Below are positions 23,040 through 35,287 of a stretch of DNA of 64,000 nt, one piece after another. The stretch is from Warburgia ugandensis (lineage: Eukaryota; Streptophyta; Magnoliopsida; Canellales; Canellaceae), in assembly GCA_035236585.1 (NCBI GenBank), contig CP141134.1, positions 23,552,414-23,616,413 of the forward strand. Reading direction: 5' to 3'. Under the pieces are notes generated by a model. The model was given only the letters and a program-made list of their open reading frames with translations. It had not been told where the DNA came from and made no database searches. The position numbers and the translations under genes were made by a program. Numbering within the stretch: position 1 is the stretch's first letter; each line of letters starts with the position of its first letter.

Positions 23040-24721
23040 GTGGATTTGATCCCTCTGTACCATATTTTGTATTTTTGTTGTTTTCTGCATCACTCATTTT
23101 CATTTTAGGTCCTAATTTTTAAAACATTGCGGACAATGTTTCTGGCAGGTTGGGGGGTGTAGAATTCTAACAAATTCTAGTTTTTATTAGATTTTTAGGT
23201 GTTTTCCTTAGTTTTTTCAAAAAAAAAAAAAAAAAAAAAAATTTGAAAAATTGAAAAAATTGAAAAATTTTAGGTCATTTCCTACACTATGATGAGAATT
23301 GGATTTTCTGAAGTATAATCTAAATAACTTTAGCTTATTAATGGAATTGAATATGATTAATTCATCTCTTTTTACTCATTTGCCAAAGTATTCTATGAAA
23401 GCAAAGTCTCAGATCACATCTGTACACGTAGTTGCATATAGATAGTCTAGATTGATAAGTAGCTATAACTTAGAGATTCTGAAGAAATTCAGTGGAGATC
23501 TATAACCTAAGTGAGTTTTAGAGCCATTCATTTTTTGAGAGGTTATAAATGTTCCCAATTTTCTTCAGCGAGCTTAAAGAAAATTGATCCCAAACTCTTA
23601 ATTTGGCTAATTACCTGGATAATTAGAATATTACCTTTAAAATTCTAGAAGTTCATTGAATTTGATGGATTATAGGAAACCTAGAAAATGATTTAGGCCA
23701 TCCTTGTTGTTAACCTAGAGACATAAAGCCTACCCAGAAGTATTTTTACCACTAGTTAGCCAACTTGAGCCTTTAATATAAGCCTTTTCTTTTGTCACCC
23801 AAATTATCCTTTACCCATATTAACCCAAAGATAAATTATCCATTACCCATTTTCTTTGAAAAATGAGTTAGAGAAGAATGAAGAAATATCTTTTAGTTGT
23901 AATGAAAAGTGGATATCAAGAAAAGAAATATTCTTCAAAGTGATTCAAAAGTATTGAAATAGTCTGAAAAAAAAAAAAAAAAAAAGTTTGAAGAATACAA
24001 AGAAAAATGGAAACAAAAATATTCACTTTAGAAAAAATCAAAGAAAGAAAGAATTATCAACTTTAGAAGACCTCTACTTATTTTCTGAAGAAACTTTGAA
24101 TAACCTTATACCCTTTCTTTGGTACCCTGTCCTAAGCCTACGTTTCGTCCCAATTAAAGACCTATTGATTCTAGGAGAAATATAGTCTTGATGAGGAAAT
24201 GAATGGATAGAATCTAAAAGAGTGGTATTACTAAATATTCAAAGGTAATGGCATCTATTCTAAAGGGATCAAAACAATGAAATTCCTTAGTAACTCCCAA
24301 TTTTCATGAGTACATGTGAGAAAATTTTGCTTTTATTGACTCAACTCACATAATTAAAAGAGAGATATGATTTGACCCCTTTATCTGAGAGATTTTGTTT
24401 CTGAGTGTATGACATTAGTGAGGCTTGAGGTCAAAACATATTTCAGATGGAGATCAAAAGTTAGAAGTTTACTTAGAGATCAAGATGATTCCATATGTAA
24501 ACTGTACATACACACACTCACTCTGAGATTTGAGCTTAATTGGAATTATTTTGGCATATGGGTAGGATTTTGAATTTTTCAGTCATTTTTATTATTATGA
24601 TAAAGTTGATGTGATTTATTGAAGATAATTCTCTGAGGAAAAAGAGGAGTTGACTTAAAAATAAAATTTGAAATATTGAAATTTGGTTTTTCGCATGTTT
24701 TGCTCGGGACTAGCAAAATGC
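23040..24721 (+). other. Athila 3' non-coding region
   Basis: 1.7 kb between the integrase stop and the PPT. No frame is long enough for an env-like protein; the longest is about 65 codons with no known motif. It holds a poly-A run at 23219-23241. Near the end, GGGACTAGCAAAATGCTGG leads into the PPT. Confidence 0.75.
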
Positions 24722-24723
24722 TG

Positions 24724-24734
24724 GTTGGGGGGTG
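24724..24734 (+). other. Polypurine tract of the Athila element
   Basis: GTTGGGGGGTG abuts the TGTTAAGTG start of the 3' LTR. Confidence 0.88.
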
Positions 24735-25938
24735 TGTTAAGTGTTTAATTTTGGTCAAAATTCCCCTAATTTAGCGTTCAATTAGATCATCTAACCGTTC
24801 AATTTTACAAAACTTAGCTTGATTTTGAATATAAATCTAATTGACCATCCAAACCTTAATTTGTCAAAATCAACGGTCAGATGATCATTAGAGTTCATTA
24901 GTTGACTAATGTGCGGTTCAGATGATTCTAATTTAGTCTTTTCTTTTGCAGATCAACCAAAGGACGCACGGATGGATACGAGTAAAAGATAACGGTGCAG
25001 ATCAACTTAAAAGGCGATGGATGGACCAGATCACCCATGGAGAGGGATGGAATAAAAATGGACAAAATGGAAAGAACAACTCCTTCCCCCACTTCTTTCT
25101 TTCCTTTTCTTCCTTTTTCTTTTTCTTCCTTTTTCCTTTTCCTTTTCCTTTTCCTCTTTCCCTTCCTTTTTCTCTTTTCCTTTTCTTTCTTTTCTTTCCT
25201 CTTTTCTTTCTTTCCTTTTCCTTTTCCTTTTCCTTTTTCCTTTTTCCTTCTTTCCTTTTTTCTTTTTCCTTTCCTCATTCTCACGTACCCAACTCTCCCT
25301 CTTATTCTCCTCACTTCCCATTCTTCCAAAACTCTTCTTTCCCAAGCAGCACTCCGTCAACCCCACTTCTTTTCTTCTCAAAGTCCTCTCCCCTCCTATC
25401 TGCTCTCTCTCTCGTTCTTCTTTCCCCTGCACCAAACCCATCACCGGACTCTCCTCTTTGCCTTACATTCTTCTCTCTACCTAGCACCCTTCTCATCTTT
25501 TCTCCCCAGCCTCAACTTCCCCTTCACCATTCCACCCGATTTCCATTGATTCCCTAGCCAAGCACCATTCCCTCTCATGCACCTATCCTTTCCCAACTTC
25601 CTTCCCCATCCATGCATCACTTTTCCCCCTCTTAGTTTCCTCCTTTATTTGTTTCCTGCACAACCCAACACCGCACAACCCTTCCTTTGTTCACCTTCCT
25701 ACAGCCCAGTCTAGCACCATTTTCTATCTCTGCCCAATCCAGTCCACAACGCACCAGGCGTCGTTTTTTTCCATTTTACTTTTGCTCCTTCCCCGCTGGG
25801 CCGACGACGCCAGCTCCAGGCCTCACCGGACAAGCACCCAAAGGCCCAGGCAACGTCCAGAATCGTGTGTCGCCACAGCCCTCCACCCACGCCAGCTTCC
25901 AACCGTCCTTCCACTCTCTTTCCAGCCAATACCCAGGC

Positions 25939-25985
<47 letters not shown>

Positions 25986-26880
25986 CACAACCTGGCACCG
26001 GTCAAACTGCTCGTCTTTGCTGCCTTTTCTCTCTGTGTATACCAGCATCAACGCCCCAGGCTTCTTTACATTCCTCACTTCACCGGCTCTGCCCCCTCAG
26101 CAGGCTGCTCCACCACTTCTCCCAGACAAGCCCAGATCCAGCTTTTCCAGCGTCGAAGGCCAACCCAGTCCACCCTCTATTTTACTTTTCACTGGTCAGG
26201 CTTAAGCCCAGATCGATTTTGCTCACCAGACATCCCTACGGTCGTCTGCCCCCAACGTCCCCATCACCGGCGTTCATCACCGAACGACGCCCCAGAGCCT
26301 CACCAGCCGGCCCGGACACGGAGACCCGAAAAGGGTTTCCTTTTTCTCCTACTTTCTCTTCTTTTCTCCCTATCTTCTCTTCCTTCTTCTTCTTCTCCCT
26401 CCTCCGTTTCTCCCTTTCTTCATCGGGTCCTTTTCCTGGTTTTTGCTTAAAAACCAGATTTCCCATTTAATTCCTATTTTGCCCCTTCTCTTTAACAGAA
26501 ATTACAAATCTGTTCTTTCCTGTTAATTCCATCTGTGTCCCCAGTTTAATTCCATCTGTGTCCTTCTTTATTCCGATTTTGTTTTAGCTGCGTTTTTCTT
26601 ATCCAGGGACAGTGCAATCCAGGACAGGCTTATCCAGGACTGATCATTTTATTGCATTTTCTGTGTTTTTGGAATTAATAATTGTGTACATTGCAATAGT
26701 TGAATAAATTTGAATTTTATTTTACTGTTAGTTTAATTCTAGTATAGTCTTTGTTTTGGTTCTTTTATTAATTAGATTTTATTGAAAACTCCATTTTAAA
26801 TCAAGTCCTCGTGGGATCGACCCGTACTTGCATAAGCTACCTTACAATAGCCCGTGCACTTGCGGTAAAACAAATCAACA
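24735..26880 (+). mobile_element. 3' LTR of the Athila element (2,146 bp)
   Basis: Near-identical copy of 14052-16199 with the same termini. The (CT)n run at 25941-25983 is shorter. Confidence 0.95.
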
Positions 26881-26885
26881 TTTGG
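26881..26885 (+). other. Target-site duplication TTTGG (right)
   Basis: Exact copy of 14047-14051. Confidence 0.95.
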
Positions 26886-26928
26886 ATATATAGGATTTTA
26901 TAAAAGCATAATTGTTATATCATTTATT

Positions 26929-27424
26929 TTGCACTCATATTGATGTTGTGGTTTTCAAAAGGCCAGTTTAGGCATGTTCCTATTGATTAGTCATAAACCC
27001 CCCTATAAACAGTTTCAGGTGAAGCAACTCAAGATTAGACAGACTTGGCAAGAAAAAGGTTGAAGAGGAAGTAGAGAAAAGTATGAACAATAATAATGTA
27101 CTCGATTCTCTTAGTAGTAGTTTGGATTATGAATGATTTGATTGTAATAAAATATGAGACTCTACAATATCGAGTTTAAATTATGAATTAAATTTAGCTT
27201 CTTATTGTTTGGGCTATGACTGGGGAACTCTAGAATGATATGTTTTTACTTCCGCTATTATATGTAAAGGTTTTAAGGTGACACTGGGCTGAAGGATGAA
27301 ATTGAAAAATATGTATGTATCACTTGTTTCTAAAATGTTTATTAAAAAAATTTATAGTAAAATTTTATTTCCAATGTTTATTTAGAGAAAAAAAATCATT
27401 TTTGAAAACCCAGGTTGCCATAGT
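26929..27424 (+). repeat. Probable LTR 3' part, copy B of a direct repeat pair
   Basis: Diverged copy of 3906-4390, same orientation, ending AAACCCAGGTTGCCA. Copies A and B flank the old gypsy coding remnants, as 5' and 3' LTRs would. Confidence 0.6.
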
Positions 27425-27429
27425 ATGAT

Positions 27430-28260
27430 ATGATATGTTACCAACCTATGAAAGAACATTTGGAATGAGGAGGAAAAGAAGAAATGCTCATTGTGCAATG
27501 AAGAAAATGAAGGTACATGACATGCACTTGAGGATGTAAAAAGCTAAAGAATATTTGGAAGAAAGCTTATAAGGAACTAAATTCAGAAATTGAGGCTTAA
27601 TAGGATATGAATAAATATTAAGGTACTAGGTAGGACTGACTAAAGAGAAACTAAGATTCTACTATATTCAAAAGATAAGATCATGTTACTTAATATGGCT
27701 CATTTGAAATGTAAGGAATGAAATAGTTCACACAATAAAGGATTCATTGAAATGAAAATTCCAACAACATGAAAAGCAAATATCATCAAATGCATTCCAT
27801 ACTTATTTGGGTTTCATAGAGGAAAATAAAGAATGGAACATGTGCTGAAAATAAGAAGAGATACAAAGATTGACAAGATCAACAATTTGGAATAATGGGA
27901 AACAACACAAATAGGACATTTACAATAAATTTTGATAGAGCATCAAAAGGAAAGCCTGGACTTGTTTGAGGTGGAGGAATTATCAAAGATTTAAATGCAA
28001 TATTTGTTACAGCTTACATGGTCTTCATTGAAGAAAAAAATGAAACATTGTAAACTGGACAACACTTTTATGTTGCTCAATATTAGCAAATAACATAAGT
28101 GTCCCACCTTTGCAAGTACAAAGAGATTCAGGAAAAGTGGTTGCACCAATGCAAGACAACAAAAAACATTCATTGGCTTGGATGTCAACAAATTAGTAAA
28201 GCAAGTCCTAAATCATGCCAGGATAAGAATTTGATGGAGGCATTCAACAACTAGGAGTCA
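27430..28260 (+). pseudogene. Decayed non-LTR retrotransposon 3' end (zinc finger and RNase H-like)
   Basis: The reading INFDRASKGKPGL followed by GGGIIKDLNAIFVTAY near 27930-28020 matches the start of the RNase H domain found at the end of plant LINE ORF2 and related domesticated proteins. Upstream, near 27470-27560, HCAMKKMK...H-EDVKS and adjacent frames resemble the zf-RVT finger. Stops and frame changes are frequent. It could be part of a host RNase H-like pseudogene instead. Confidence 0.55.
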
Positions 28261-28597
28261 TTGGATAACATGGTGCAACTTCAACAAAATGCTAGTGCAA
28301 GATCTATAAAGATAAACAAATGCAACCACTTTGGTATGTGTTTAACTAAAACTAGATAATGATAGATACTTAATAGATTAGTTTTAATCCATAGTATGTA
28401 CAAAGAGGAAGGCAAAGCTTAAGATCGTCCTCCCCACCTGTCTCCTTTTTCTATTACTCTTTGAAGATGCTCATTGTGCCAGTACTTTCAACAAGAATTA
28501 TATACCCCTTATAACCTTGTGATCACTACTTTTGGCATGATAAAACTACACAAAAGACGAATCAACTATCTTGAAACTTTGATATAACCCACATTCT
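28261..28597. other. No gene; target region of the second solo LTR
   Basis: No supported frame or motif. It ends with CATTC (28593-28597), the left target duplication of the LTR. Confidence 0.5.
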
Positions 28598-29086
28598 GTA
28601 ACAACCCTAAAATTTTACTATTCCATGATCAGGTTATGAGCTTTCAAGAAGTATATCTTTTAATATGATAATAATTTGGCACTAAAACTAAAACCACTAG
28701 ATAGTACTTAGAAAATGGAATCCAATGAGCTAAAAAACGCTGAAAACAAAGTCCCGAATGAAGAAGTTATGGGACTTTGAAGTCAGGGCTATTTTGGTAA
28801 TTAAAATTTTTTAAAAAAAACTTAGAACTTGGGAATTGAAATTACTAAATCTGAATTCTCCTCATTGATATGAATCCAATGTCACTAAGTCTGTTGAAAT
28901 CAGAGATTGGACAAATAAATGGTAATTTTCTTACAAAAGGGTATTTTAGTAATTTTACTAGTGGCCCCTCTTATAGAAATGTAGGTCCGATGCTAATGAG
29001 GTGTTGGGTACATAACAATCATACACATTGACTGAACTTAGGCTAAGTAGAATGATGAGGAAAAGACACAATCATTCTAGGTTTAA

Positions 29087-29096
29087 TATATAAAAA
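29087..29096 (+). promoter_or_regulatory. Possible TATA box of the second solo LTR
   Basis: TATATAAAAA about 490 bp inside the LTR, before a purine-rich leader-like tract. Confidence 0.4.
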
Positions 29097-29749
29097 GAAA
29101 AGGGGGAAAAGATATGAGTTAAATAACTAAGTGGAGGGGGCCACATTTGATAATGGCACCCCCCACTTAAGTGAGAAAGAGAAAATTGGGAAGAAGAGAA
29201 GAAGAAGAAGAGGGAAGAGGAAGGAGAAGAGCAGAAGGGAGGTGGAAGGCCGACCTGCACGCCAAAGAAGTGCAGGCCCACCCAAGAAGAAGAAGAAAAA
29301 GAGATTTTTGGGGGCTTTTCATCGCTGAAAAAGGAAGGCCACATTGGGAAAAATGGCATCTCGGATGGTTAATTCGGCCATTCATTTCACTCTACAACAG
29401 GGGCGATCAAAAGCCCTTTGATCCCATCGCAATCGGTGGAGAATCGAAGCTGGATTGATAGGGGAATAGTGCACGTGGCTAGGGATGGAGCATTCATGGT
29501 AGATCATAGCCAATCTAGCAAACCTAGGAAAGGGAAAAACACAATCATGCCTCCTTTAGGTAAGATCTACAAAACCTTGTTCTTAATTTGGTGAAATTTG
29601 TTAGATTTGTGAATTTCTATCTTAGATCTAAATTTAAGGATGATCCAACCGTCCATTTATTAATATAAGCTTATGGATAAGTAGATACACTATTGACAAA
29701 CCTTAAAATCAACTTAGATTGCTGATATAGACTATAAGACTAATCGAAC

Positions 29750-30130
29750 AATCTCAGCTGTCCGATCAGGTACTGTTAATATAGTAAAAATTTGATGTCT
29801 AATCACTGATCAGACACCATAGATGAATGAAACAATCCTAAAATTACTATAATATAGGAGGAATTGATGAATTTAGATGTAAATTGATTGCAAATAGATC
29901 GGACGATCTCAATTATCCAATCGATTTCACACAGTAATTTTGCGGTGTCTGATCGACGATGAGACACCCCAGATGAATCCTATGATCCTGAATTAGCTAG
30001 GATGTGACTAGAATATTGTAATTTGGATGAAAATCTAGGAAGAAACCTCAGTCATCCGATCTATCACTATTCAAACAATGACTTGTTGATGTCGGATCAA
30101 TAATCAGACCCCATAAATGAGTTTTGATCA
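29750..30130 (+). repeat. Three diverged units of about 145 bp inside the solo LTR
   Basis: A motif of type CAGCTGTCCGATC is followed about 50 bp later by TGATCAGACACCATAGATGA. It recurs with changes near 29756, 29911 and 30050. Confidence 0.6.
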
Positions 30131-31876
30131 TCAATCCAAAGCTAGAAGTGGTCTGTCTGACCAATGTAAGGCCTTAGATTAGTTAAATCTGATCATGTGA
30201 TCTAATGGAAAACATAATTTAGATGTCCACACAGATCCAATCATAGATCTCAACCCTAAACTAAGGACAGACATCCACAGAAGCCTTGATCAACTCACAT
30301 GTATCTTGATCGTCCATGTAAAGATCTAATAATGATGATCCAGTCCTTGGATTGCATCGGATTCTTAAAATTATGATCATAAGTAAATCTAAATATCTAT
30401 ATGTATGTGAATGTATTAAGAAAAGAATTTTTATGCATTGTATAGATTGAAGTGCACATGGTGGATCGTGAAGAAGAGGGCAATTAAAGCAAGTGGAATC
30501 CAATGAACTTGTCACACAAGGTAGGTGAAAATTTAAGACGACATGTCTAAATAATAAGATGCTTATTCTAAACATGTTCTTATTTCTAATTATGGATGTT
30601 ATGAAACTAAAATGGTATGATTGATATTCGACATGCTTTTAAATTGTAATGATGAAAATAATGTTAATTAAAAGAATTGCATGTTATAATTGATGCTTAT
30701 GCCTTGTACATCATGTATGTGAATTGTGAAATTATGTTTATGGTACATGGGTACCATGTTAGTATTGATGATGTATGAGTCTAGGTTTATAGGATACATC
30801 CTTGGTGGGTTATCAACAAATAAGTGAGGATGTTATTTTGTTATGAAATATATGAACAGGCGAATTGCCTACTATTATGATCATTTTATATCCGAGCATG
30901 GAGGCTTAAAAGTTTTGTTTTAGACAGGTGTAGGCTTGGGGATGCTATGCTAGGAGAGTTATAAGGGTTTGGCCACCTGCTCTCTGAAATTTATTATGTT
31001 ATGGATAACATGCACTTTGTGTTGCTAAAAGTGGGGTGAGACAATCATGGGAAGGACGCCATGGCCTCCCCCTTGCAGACATGGATATTGTGATTTCCAC
31101 CGAGGATGGTATAGGTGAATTATTAAGCAGTTATCTGGGTGTGCTGCACAGATTCTGACTGCATGCATAGTAATCCTTATATTTGATGCACTATAGTGCT
31201 TATATGATGGCATTATGAGATGCCTTATATGATATGGCATGATGATATGCCTTATATTGTTTTTCTAGTGGCGGCTAGAGGATTGTGACCTCTTATAGTG
31301 AGGGGCATGAGGATTATACTGATATACTAGTAGAGGCTGGATAATTATGAACCCCACATGAGGAGGGATGTGATTCTGAAACCCAATATAGTCTAGGAAT
31401 GTAGATTAGGAGACTTATTGATTATATTCATAAATTTGTACCTCTTTTAACAATTTTCATATATGTGCATGTATGCTATTTGTATATGATTGAGGGTGTA
31501 GTTTCATATAAGTTTCATATGGGTATTGAATGGGTAGAACTGTCATACAGAGTATGGTTCATGGAATTGGATTAGTTTATTTAGATAACAAATGATAATT
31601 AAAGAAGTTTGATAAATTAATGGATTATTTATAATTATGAAACATGTAGTTATCGATAATTATGAAACATGTTAATAATTGATTCATCAATGGATTGTTA
31701 ATGATTATGAAACATGTAGATATTTGGTTTGTAAATGGATTATTGAAATGTGAAACATATAGTAAATCTCATTCAATAAAATTGTTATGAAAATGAATCT
31801 TCTAATTAGTATGGAATAATTAATGTATCTTAAGATTTAGCATGCTTCTTAAACTCCCCTACTAAGCATAGCTTGC

Positions 31877-31913
31877 TGAGATATTGTAAATGTTTTATGT
31901 TTACAATATCTTA
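31877..31913 (+). promoter_or_regulatory. 14-bp hairpin near the LTR 3' end
   Basis: TGAGATATTGTAAA and TTTACAATATCTTA pair over 14 bp with one G-T wobble and a 9-nt loop, 390 bp from the LTR end. It is the counterpart of 10876-10913. Confidence 0.8.
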
Positions 31914-32126
31914 GATACATATAGACATGATAAGATGTACACAAGAAGAGGAATCCAGCAACCATACTTCTACGCTCAGGTATACATTTTATTAAAGCTT
32001 TTATATTGTATAGATAGTCATTTGAATTGTAATATTGGACACTTAATATAATGTTATAAGGGCTGCACAAGTGAACCACTAGATCGGTCTTGTTTTAAGA
32101 AATGAATTTCTATCTTCTAGAAAACA

Positions 32127-32148
32127 ATATATATATATATATATATAT
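32127..32148 (+). repeat. (TA)n microsatellite
   Basis: About eleven TA units near the 3' end of the solo LTR. Confidence 0.9.
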
Positions 32149-32308
32149 GTATGTATAGTGTGAGTATAAAGGTGACATCCTAGTTTTTCGGAAAATGAAT
32201 TTCAAAGAAAGATCTTACACTGTTTTTGTATTTTAAAATTTGGAGGCGTGCCACCTTTTGAAATAAGCACAAAAAATTTTCATGAAAAACCCGGGGTGTC
32301 ACACATTC

Positions 32309-32785
32309 CATAGCAATGTGGCACTCACAACAAACAAGAAGAAAAATTAGAAGTTAGGAATGGGCTTAGGGTGAAAGTACTCATAGAACTAGGTTTGAAT
32401 GATATGAGCTAATCGGTAAGAGTAAGCTTTAACATTCAGATGTGAATAGAAAGGTCAAAGGTCAAGAGATGTTCTTCACTAGAATAGCTCTAGATCCATG
32501 TGGAAACCTTGGTTATAGCAATGCCACATATTAACTTCATGTCATCTTCTCTTGGGGAACCATTAACCAAGTTTTCAAGATGATCTGTTTGTTAAGAAAT
32601 TTTTACTCCTCAACATCTGCCATGTATTCACCTTTGTTTTCTTATTCTCCCTTCCCTGCTCAAGTTTTGGCTGGAATTCTAATTCTTATTTCAGAATTCT
32701 CCCTTTGCTAGGCTGCCAAGCACTAGTGAAATGTGTTGGATCACATAAATTGATTTTTTTGAGGATTGACAACAACGTTAAACAA
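32309..32785. other. No gene recognised
   Basis: Continues the target region of the second solo LTR (downstream of the CATTC copy at 32304-32308). No supported frame or motif. Confidence 0.45.
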
Positions 32786-33152
32786 ACATAAAATCAAAAA
32801 GGAAATGCTATCTTAGAGCACAACAAGACCCTTACAAACTCATGTGGTGCCCCACTGCCACATTTTGGCCCTCGCTTATGTTGATCTTATCTCTTCATCT
32901 AGTTTTCTTAAATTATGAGATCTTGTATCCAAAATATCATGATGATCCAACGATTCTAGCACTCTAAATGATTTTTATCCATCTAGTTGAGTGATTAAAA
33001 GGGGATCTTTATAAAATCATTTAATAGTCATAACCATTTGGCTGCAAGAAATTAAATTAATTAAGGAAAAATAGATGAATGGATTCAATCAACAAAATTG
33101 GGCTCATAATGTTAGTGTGGCACCACAAGAGTTTAGCATTTCCCAAAATAAA
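32786..33152. mobile_element. Inverted-repeat element (MITE-like)
   Basis: The left part reads GGAAATGCTA ... ACTCATGTGGTGCCCCACT (32800-32860). The right part (33093-33150) read on the minus strand gives GGGAAATGCTAAACTCTTG then TGGTGCCACACT. The left arm has about 20 extra bases. No target duplication was identified. Confidence 0.55.
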
Positions 33153-33519
33153 AGAAAAAGACTAGCTAGTATAAAGACACAACCTTTAAAAGATGATGCT
33201 AGAATAACTGACAGGGAAAAAATTAGTATCCTCCTTTCTTACATAAAGATGAATCTCCTATGTGCTAAAGTAAAGGGGTTAAGCACCCAACTTTCCTTTT
33301 TATTCTTTTTTTTTTAATCTATTACTTTAATTGCCCTCATTTTAATTTAATATCATTTTTCCAATCCTTTACTTCCGCTTTTCTATATGCCTTCCTTAAT
33401 TATTTCTAAATTCCTAAAAGACCTTCAATTTTTATTAAATATAATTTAAATTATTATAATTGGAGGTAACTCACTTTCTCTATTATACTCTTCATTCTTT
33501 TGACACATGTGATTTTTGA

Positions 33520-34508
33520 GCATGGTGTTCTTATGTGGCTCCTAAGGTTTTGGGTGCGTCTTTAAGTATCTTCCAAACTTTCTTTTTTCTAGGCGGACAT
33601 CTAATTTTGTTTTTTTTACTTCAAGTTGTCCCTTACCACTAAAAGTGATGAGTAGAGGCTTTTGGAGTGGGATGAACTTGTCATTTTAATACCTTCTTCT
33701 TCTTAAACCACCTAAAAAACACCCATTTTGAATTGAGTATGAAGAAGTTGAACGTAACCATGAATCGTAACTATTGCTTTGGTTCAATGGGGTTTGAAAA
33801 AGCTGCACTGGTTTCAACAACCATTTTCAAGAGTTTATCCAGCTATAAGAATCATCATTGAACAAATAACTAAAAATGCTTCAAAGAAAAAAGAAAAGAA
33901 AAAAAGTAACCAACCTTTATCAGAGAGAAGAAACACCACTAGCTCCAATAGTAGTAGCAATATCAATATGCTCTAGAATAATAAGATAAGCCTTATCCCA
34001 AATATGTAATTTCAAAATGTGAGCCGCCTTGTATAATCATCCTTTGTTATCCTTGCTAACATCAAGAATAATTGTCCCAATCCTCTTGGAAATGTCCGTG
34101 AGGGTTGTTAGAATCATTGGAAAAGGATGGAAGATTCTATTTTTTTATTATGGATTGCAAATGAAGCACTTCAAAGAAGCACAAATGACGTCTTCCCACT
34201 TGGAAGAAATGTCCACTTTGAAGTGACCTATACTTCTAGCATCGATTGAATCCCAACAACAATTAGGGTTCATGGTTGTGTCCAGCTTCTTCAAACCCAA
34301 CACAAAATGGGCATTTTTTGCGATTTAAGAAGAAGATATTGAAATGATATGTTTACCCCCACTCCAAAAGCCTCTAATCATCGGTTCTAGTGGTTAAGAG
34401 CAACTTAAGTCAAAAACAATATTAGAAGTTCACCTAGAGAGAATAAAAATGTCATGGCTACTTAAAGACGCACCCAAAATCTTAGGGGCCACCTAAGGAC
34501 ACCACACC
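33520..34508. mobile_element. Long-TIR DNA transposon carrying a gene fragment (Pack-type)
   Basis: Arms of about 250 bp (33520-33770 and 34262-34508) are inverted copies. Shared landmarks read from either end are TTTTGGGTGCGTCTTTAAGTA, GAGGCTTTTGGAGTGGG and CTTCTTCTTAAA. The 490-bp centre contains a minus-strand gene-like fragment listed separately. Single, decayed arms of the same family occur at 35288-35400 and 46300-46480. Arm length suggests a Mutator-like element. Confidence 0.7.
33915..34103 (-). pseudogene. Captured fragment resembling FZO-like (FZL) protein
   Basis: Read on the minus strand, one frame with a single stop gives ISKRIGTIILDV, LYKAAHILK, DKAYLIILEHIDIATTIGAS and, after a frame change, LLSDKG. 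This matches in order the pattern I know from the thiamine-phosphate-synthase-like part of plant FZO-like dynamin-related proteins (YEAA-LK, RAYL-IAERVDIA-AV-ASGV-LSDQG). It lies between the two arms of an inverted-repeat transposon, antisense to the numbering, and is too short and broken to be a gene. The family call is from memory. Confidence 0.5.
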
Positions 34509-35077
34509 ATTTTTGGCCATTTATCTTTTTTTTTAATCTTTTATGAGATTTTTTAATTTCTTGTCTTTTTTCTCCCACTACAATTGATGTCGTTCCTTGA
34601 TTCCCTCTTTTCTCTCTATATAACATTTACCACAGCCTACAACAAATTTATATCACTAAAATTATAGTTCCTAGTTGAAATTATTGTTCTAGCCTTCTAT
34701 CTAGCAATTGGATAATGTTTGAGATGTCCTAATCAAATTTAAAGCCTTACTATTTAATACAATGAAGAAACCACTTTTAAACATTTGTCTATACTATTTT
34801 TTAATAGATTAATCCATAAGTATTTTAACTAAGATGGTAGAAAAAATTATAATGACATATAATTTTCAATCTTAAAAAAAACTTTAATATGCTCTGTCTA
34901 TGAAAATAATTTTGACCCCATGCATCGCATGGCCAACTTGCTAGTAACATCCTATAATGATACAACCCCACCTTTGTATATCCTATGAGACCCTCACTTA
35001 ATGGCATTAACAACTAAGTCTAAGTGGACCTAGCTTTTAAAGAACCAAACCATTCACATAATCTTGCTCATGATTTA
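34509..35077. other. No gene recognised
   Basis: AT-rich and without supported frames or repeats. Confidence 0.5.
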
Positions 35078-35226
35078 AGGAATGCTCCAAAGTTTCATCC
35101 ATTGAATGATCCAAGTAGTTGCTTGTCTTAGTTATAAAATGAACAATAAATTATTTTATTATTCATTTTATAACTTAAGAAACTAATGCTAGAATCATCC
35201 CGTGGATGAGAATTTTAGAGCATGGC
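35078..35226. mobile_element. Fold-back MITE, about 150 bp
   Basis: The two halves are inverted copies of about 70 bp: GGAATGCTCCAAAGTTTCAT at the left, and CCATGCTCTAAAATTCTCAT read inward from the right. They meet at GTTATAAAATGAA(C/T)AATAAA. No coding capacity. Confidence 0.75.
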
Positions 35227-35287
35227 TAATGGTTTTGATCTTAAAAACCTGGGTCCACATGGAGTTAAAGCCATTTATACCATATAG

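Larger units (their letters stand above)
14052..26880 (+). mobile_element. Athila-type Ty3/gypsy retrotransposon with both LTRs, 12.8 kb
   Basis: Near-complete element: LTR, tRNA-Asp PBS, long leader, gag with zinc knuckle, protease, RT, RNase H, integrase, a 1.7-kb non-coding 3' segment, a G-rich PPT and a second LTR, bounded by the 5-bp duplication TTTGG. The LTRs differ by roughly 20-25 scattered changes and a CT-repeat length difference over 2.15 kb, about 99% identity by eye, so the insertion is recent relative to its neighbours. Several frameshifts make this copy non-autonomous. The PBS type and FMDDF-type RT fit the Athila lineage; the env-like ORF known from some Athila elements is not visible. 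Confidence 0.95.
28598..32303 (+). mobile_element. Solo LTR of a chromovirus-like gypsy element, 3,706 bp
   Basis: Starts TGTAACAACCCTAAAATTTT and ends AAAACCCGGGGTGTCACA. It is flanked by CATTC at 28593-28597 and 32304-32308. No PBS, PPT or genes. It shares with 6768-11307 the block GCATGGAGGCTT...GAGAGTTAT-AGGGTTTG (30895-30970), the GGCAT-ATGAGATGCC repeats (31207-31256) and the 3' hairpin. A purine-rich tract at 29165-29310 gives Lys/Arg/Glu-rich frames that are not genes. Confidence 0.9.

Noticed and set aside
29131..29458. Lys/Arg-rich frame resembling a nuclear protein
   Set aside because: Purine-rich tract inside a solo LTR; low complexity.
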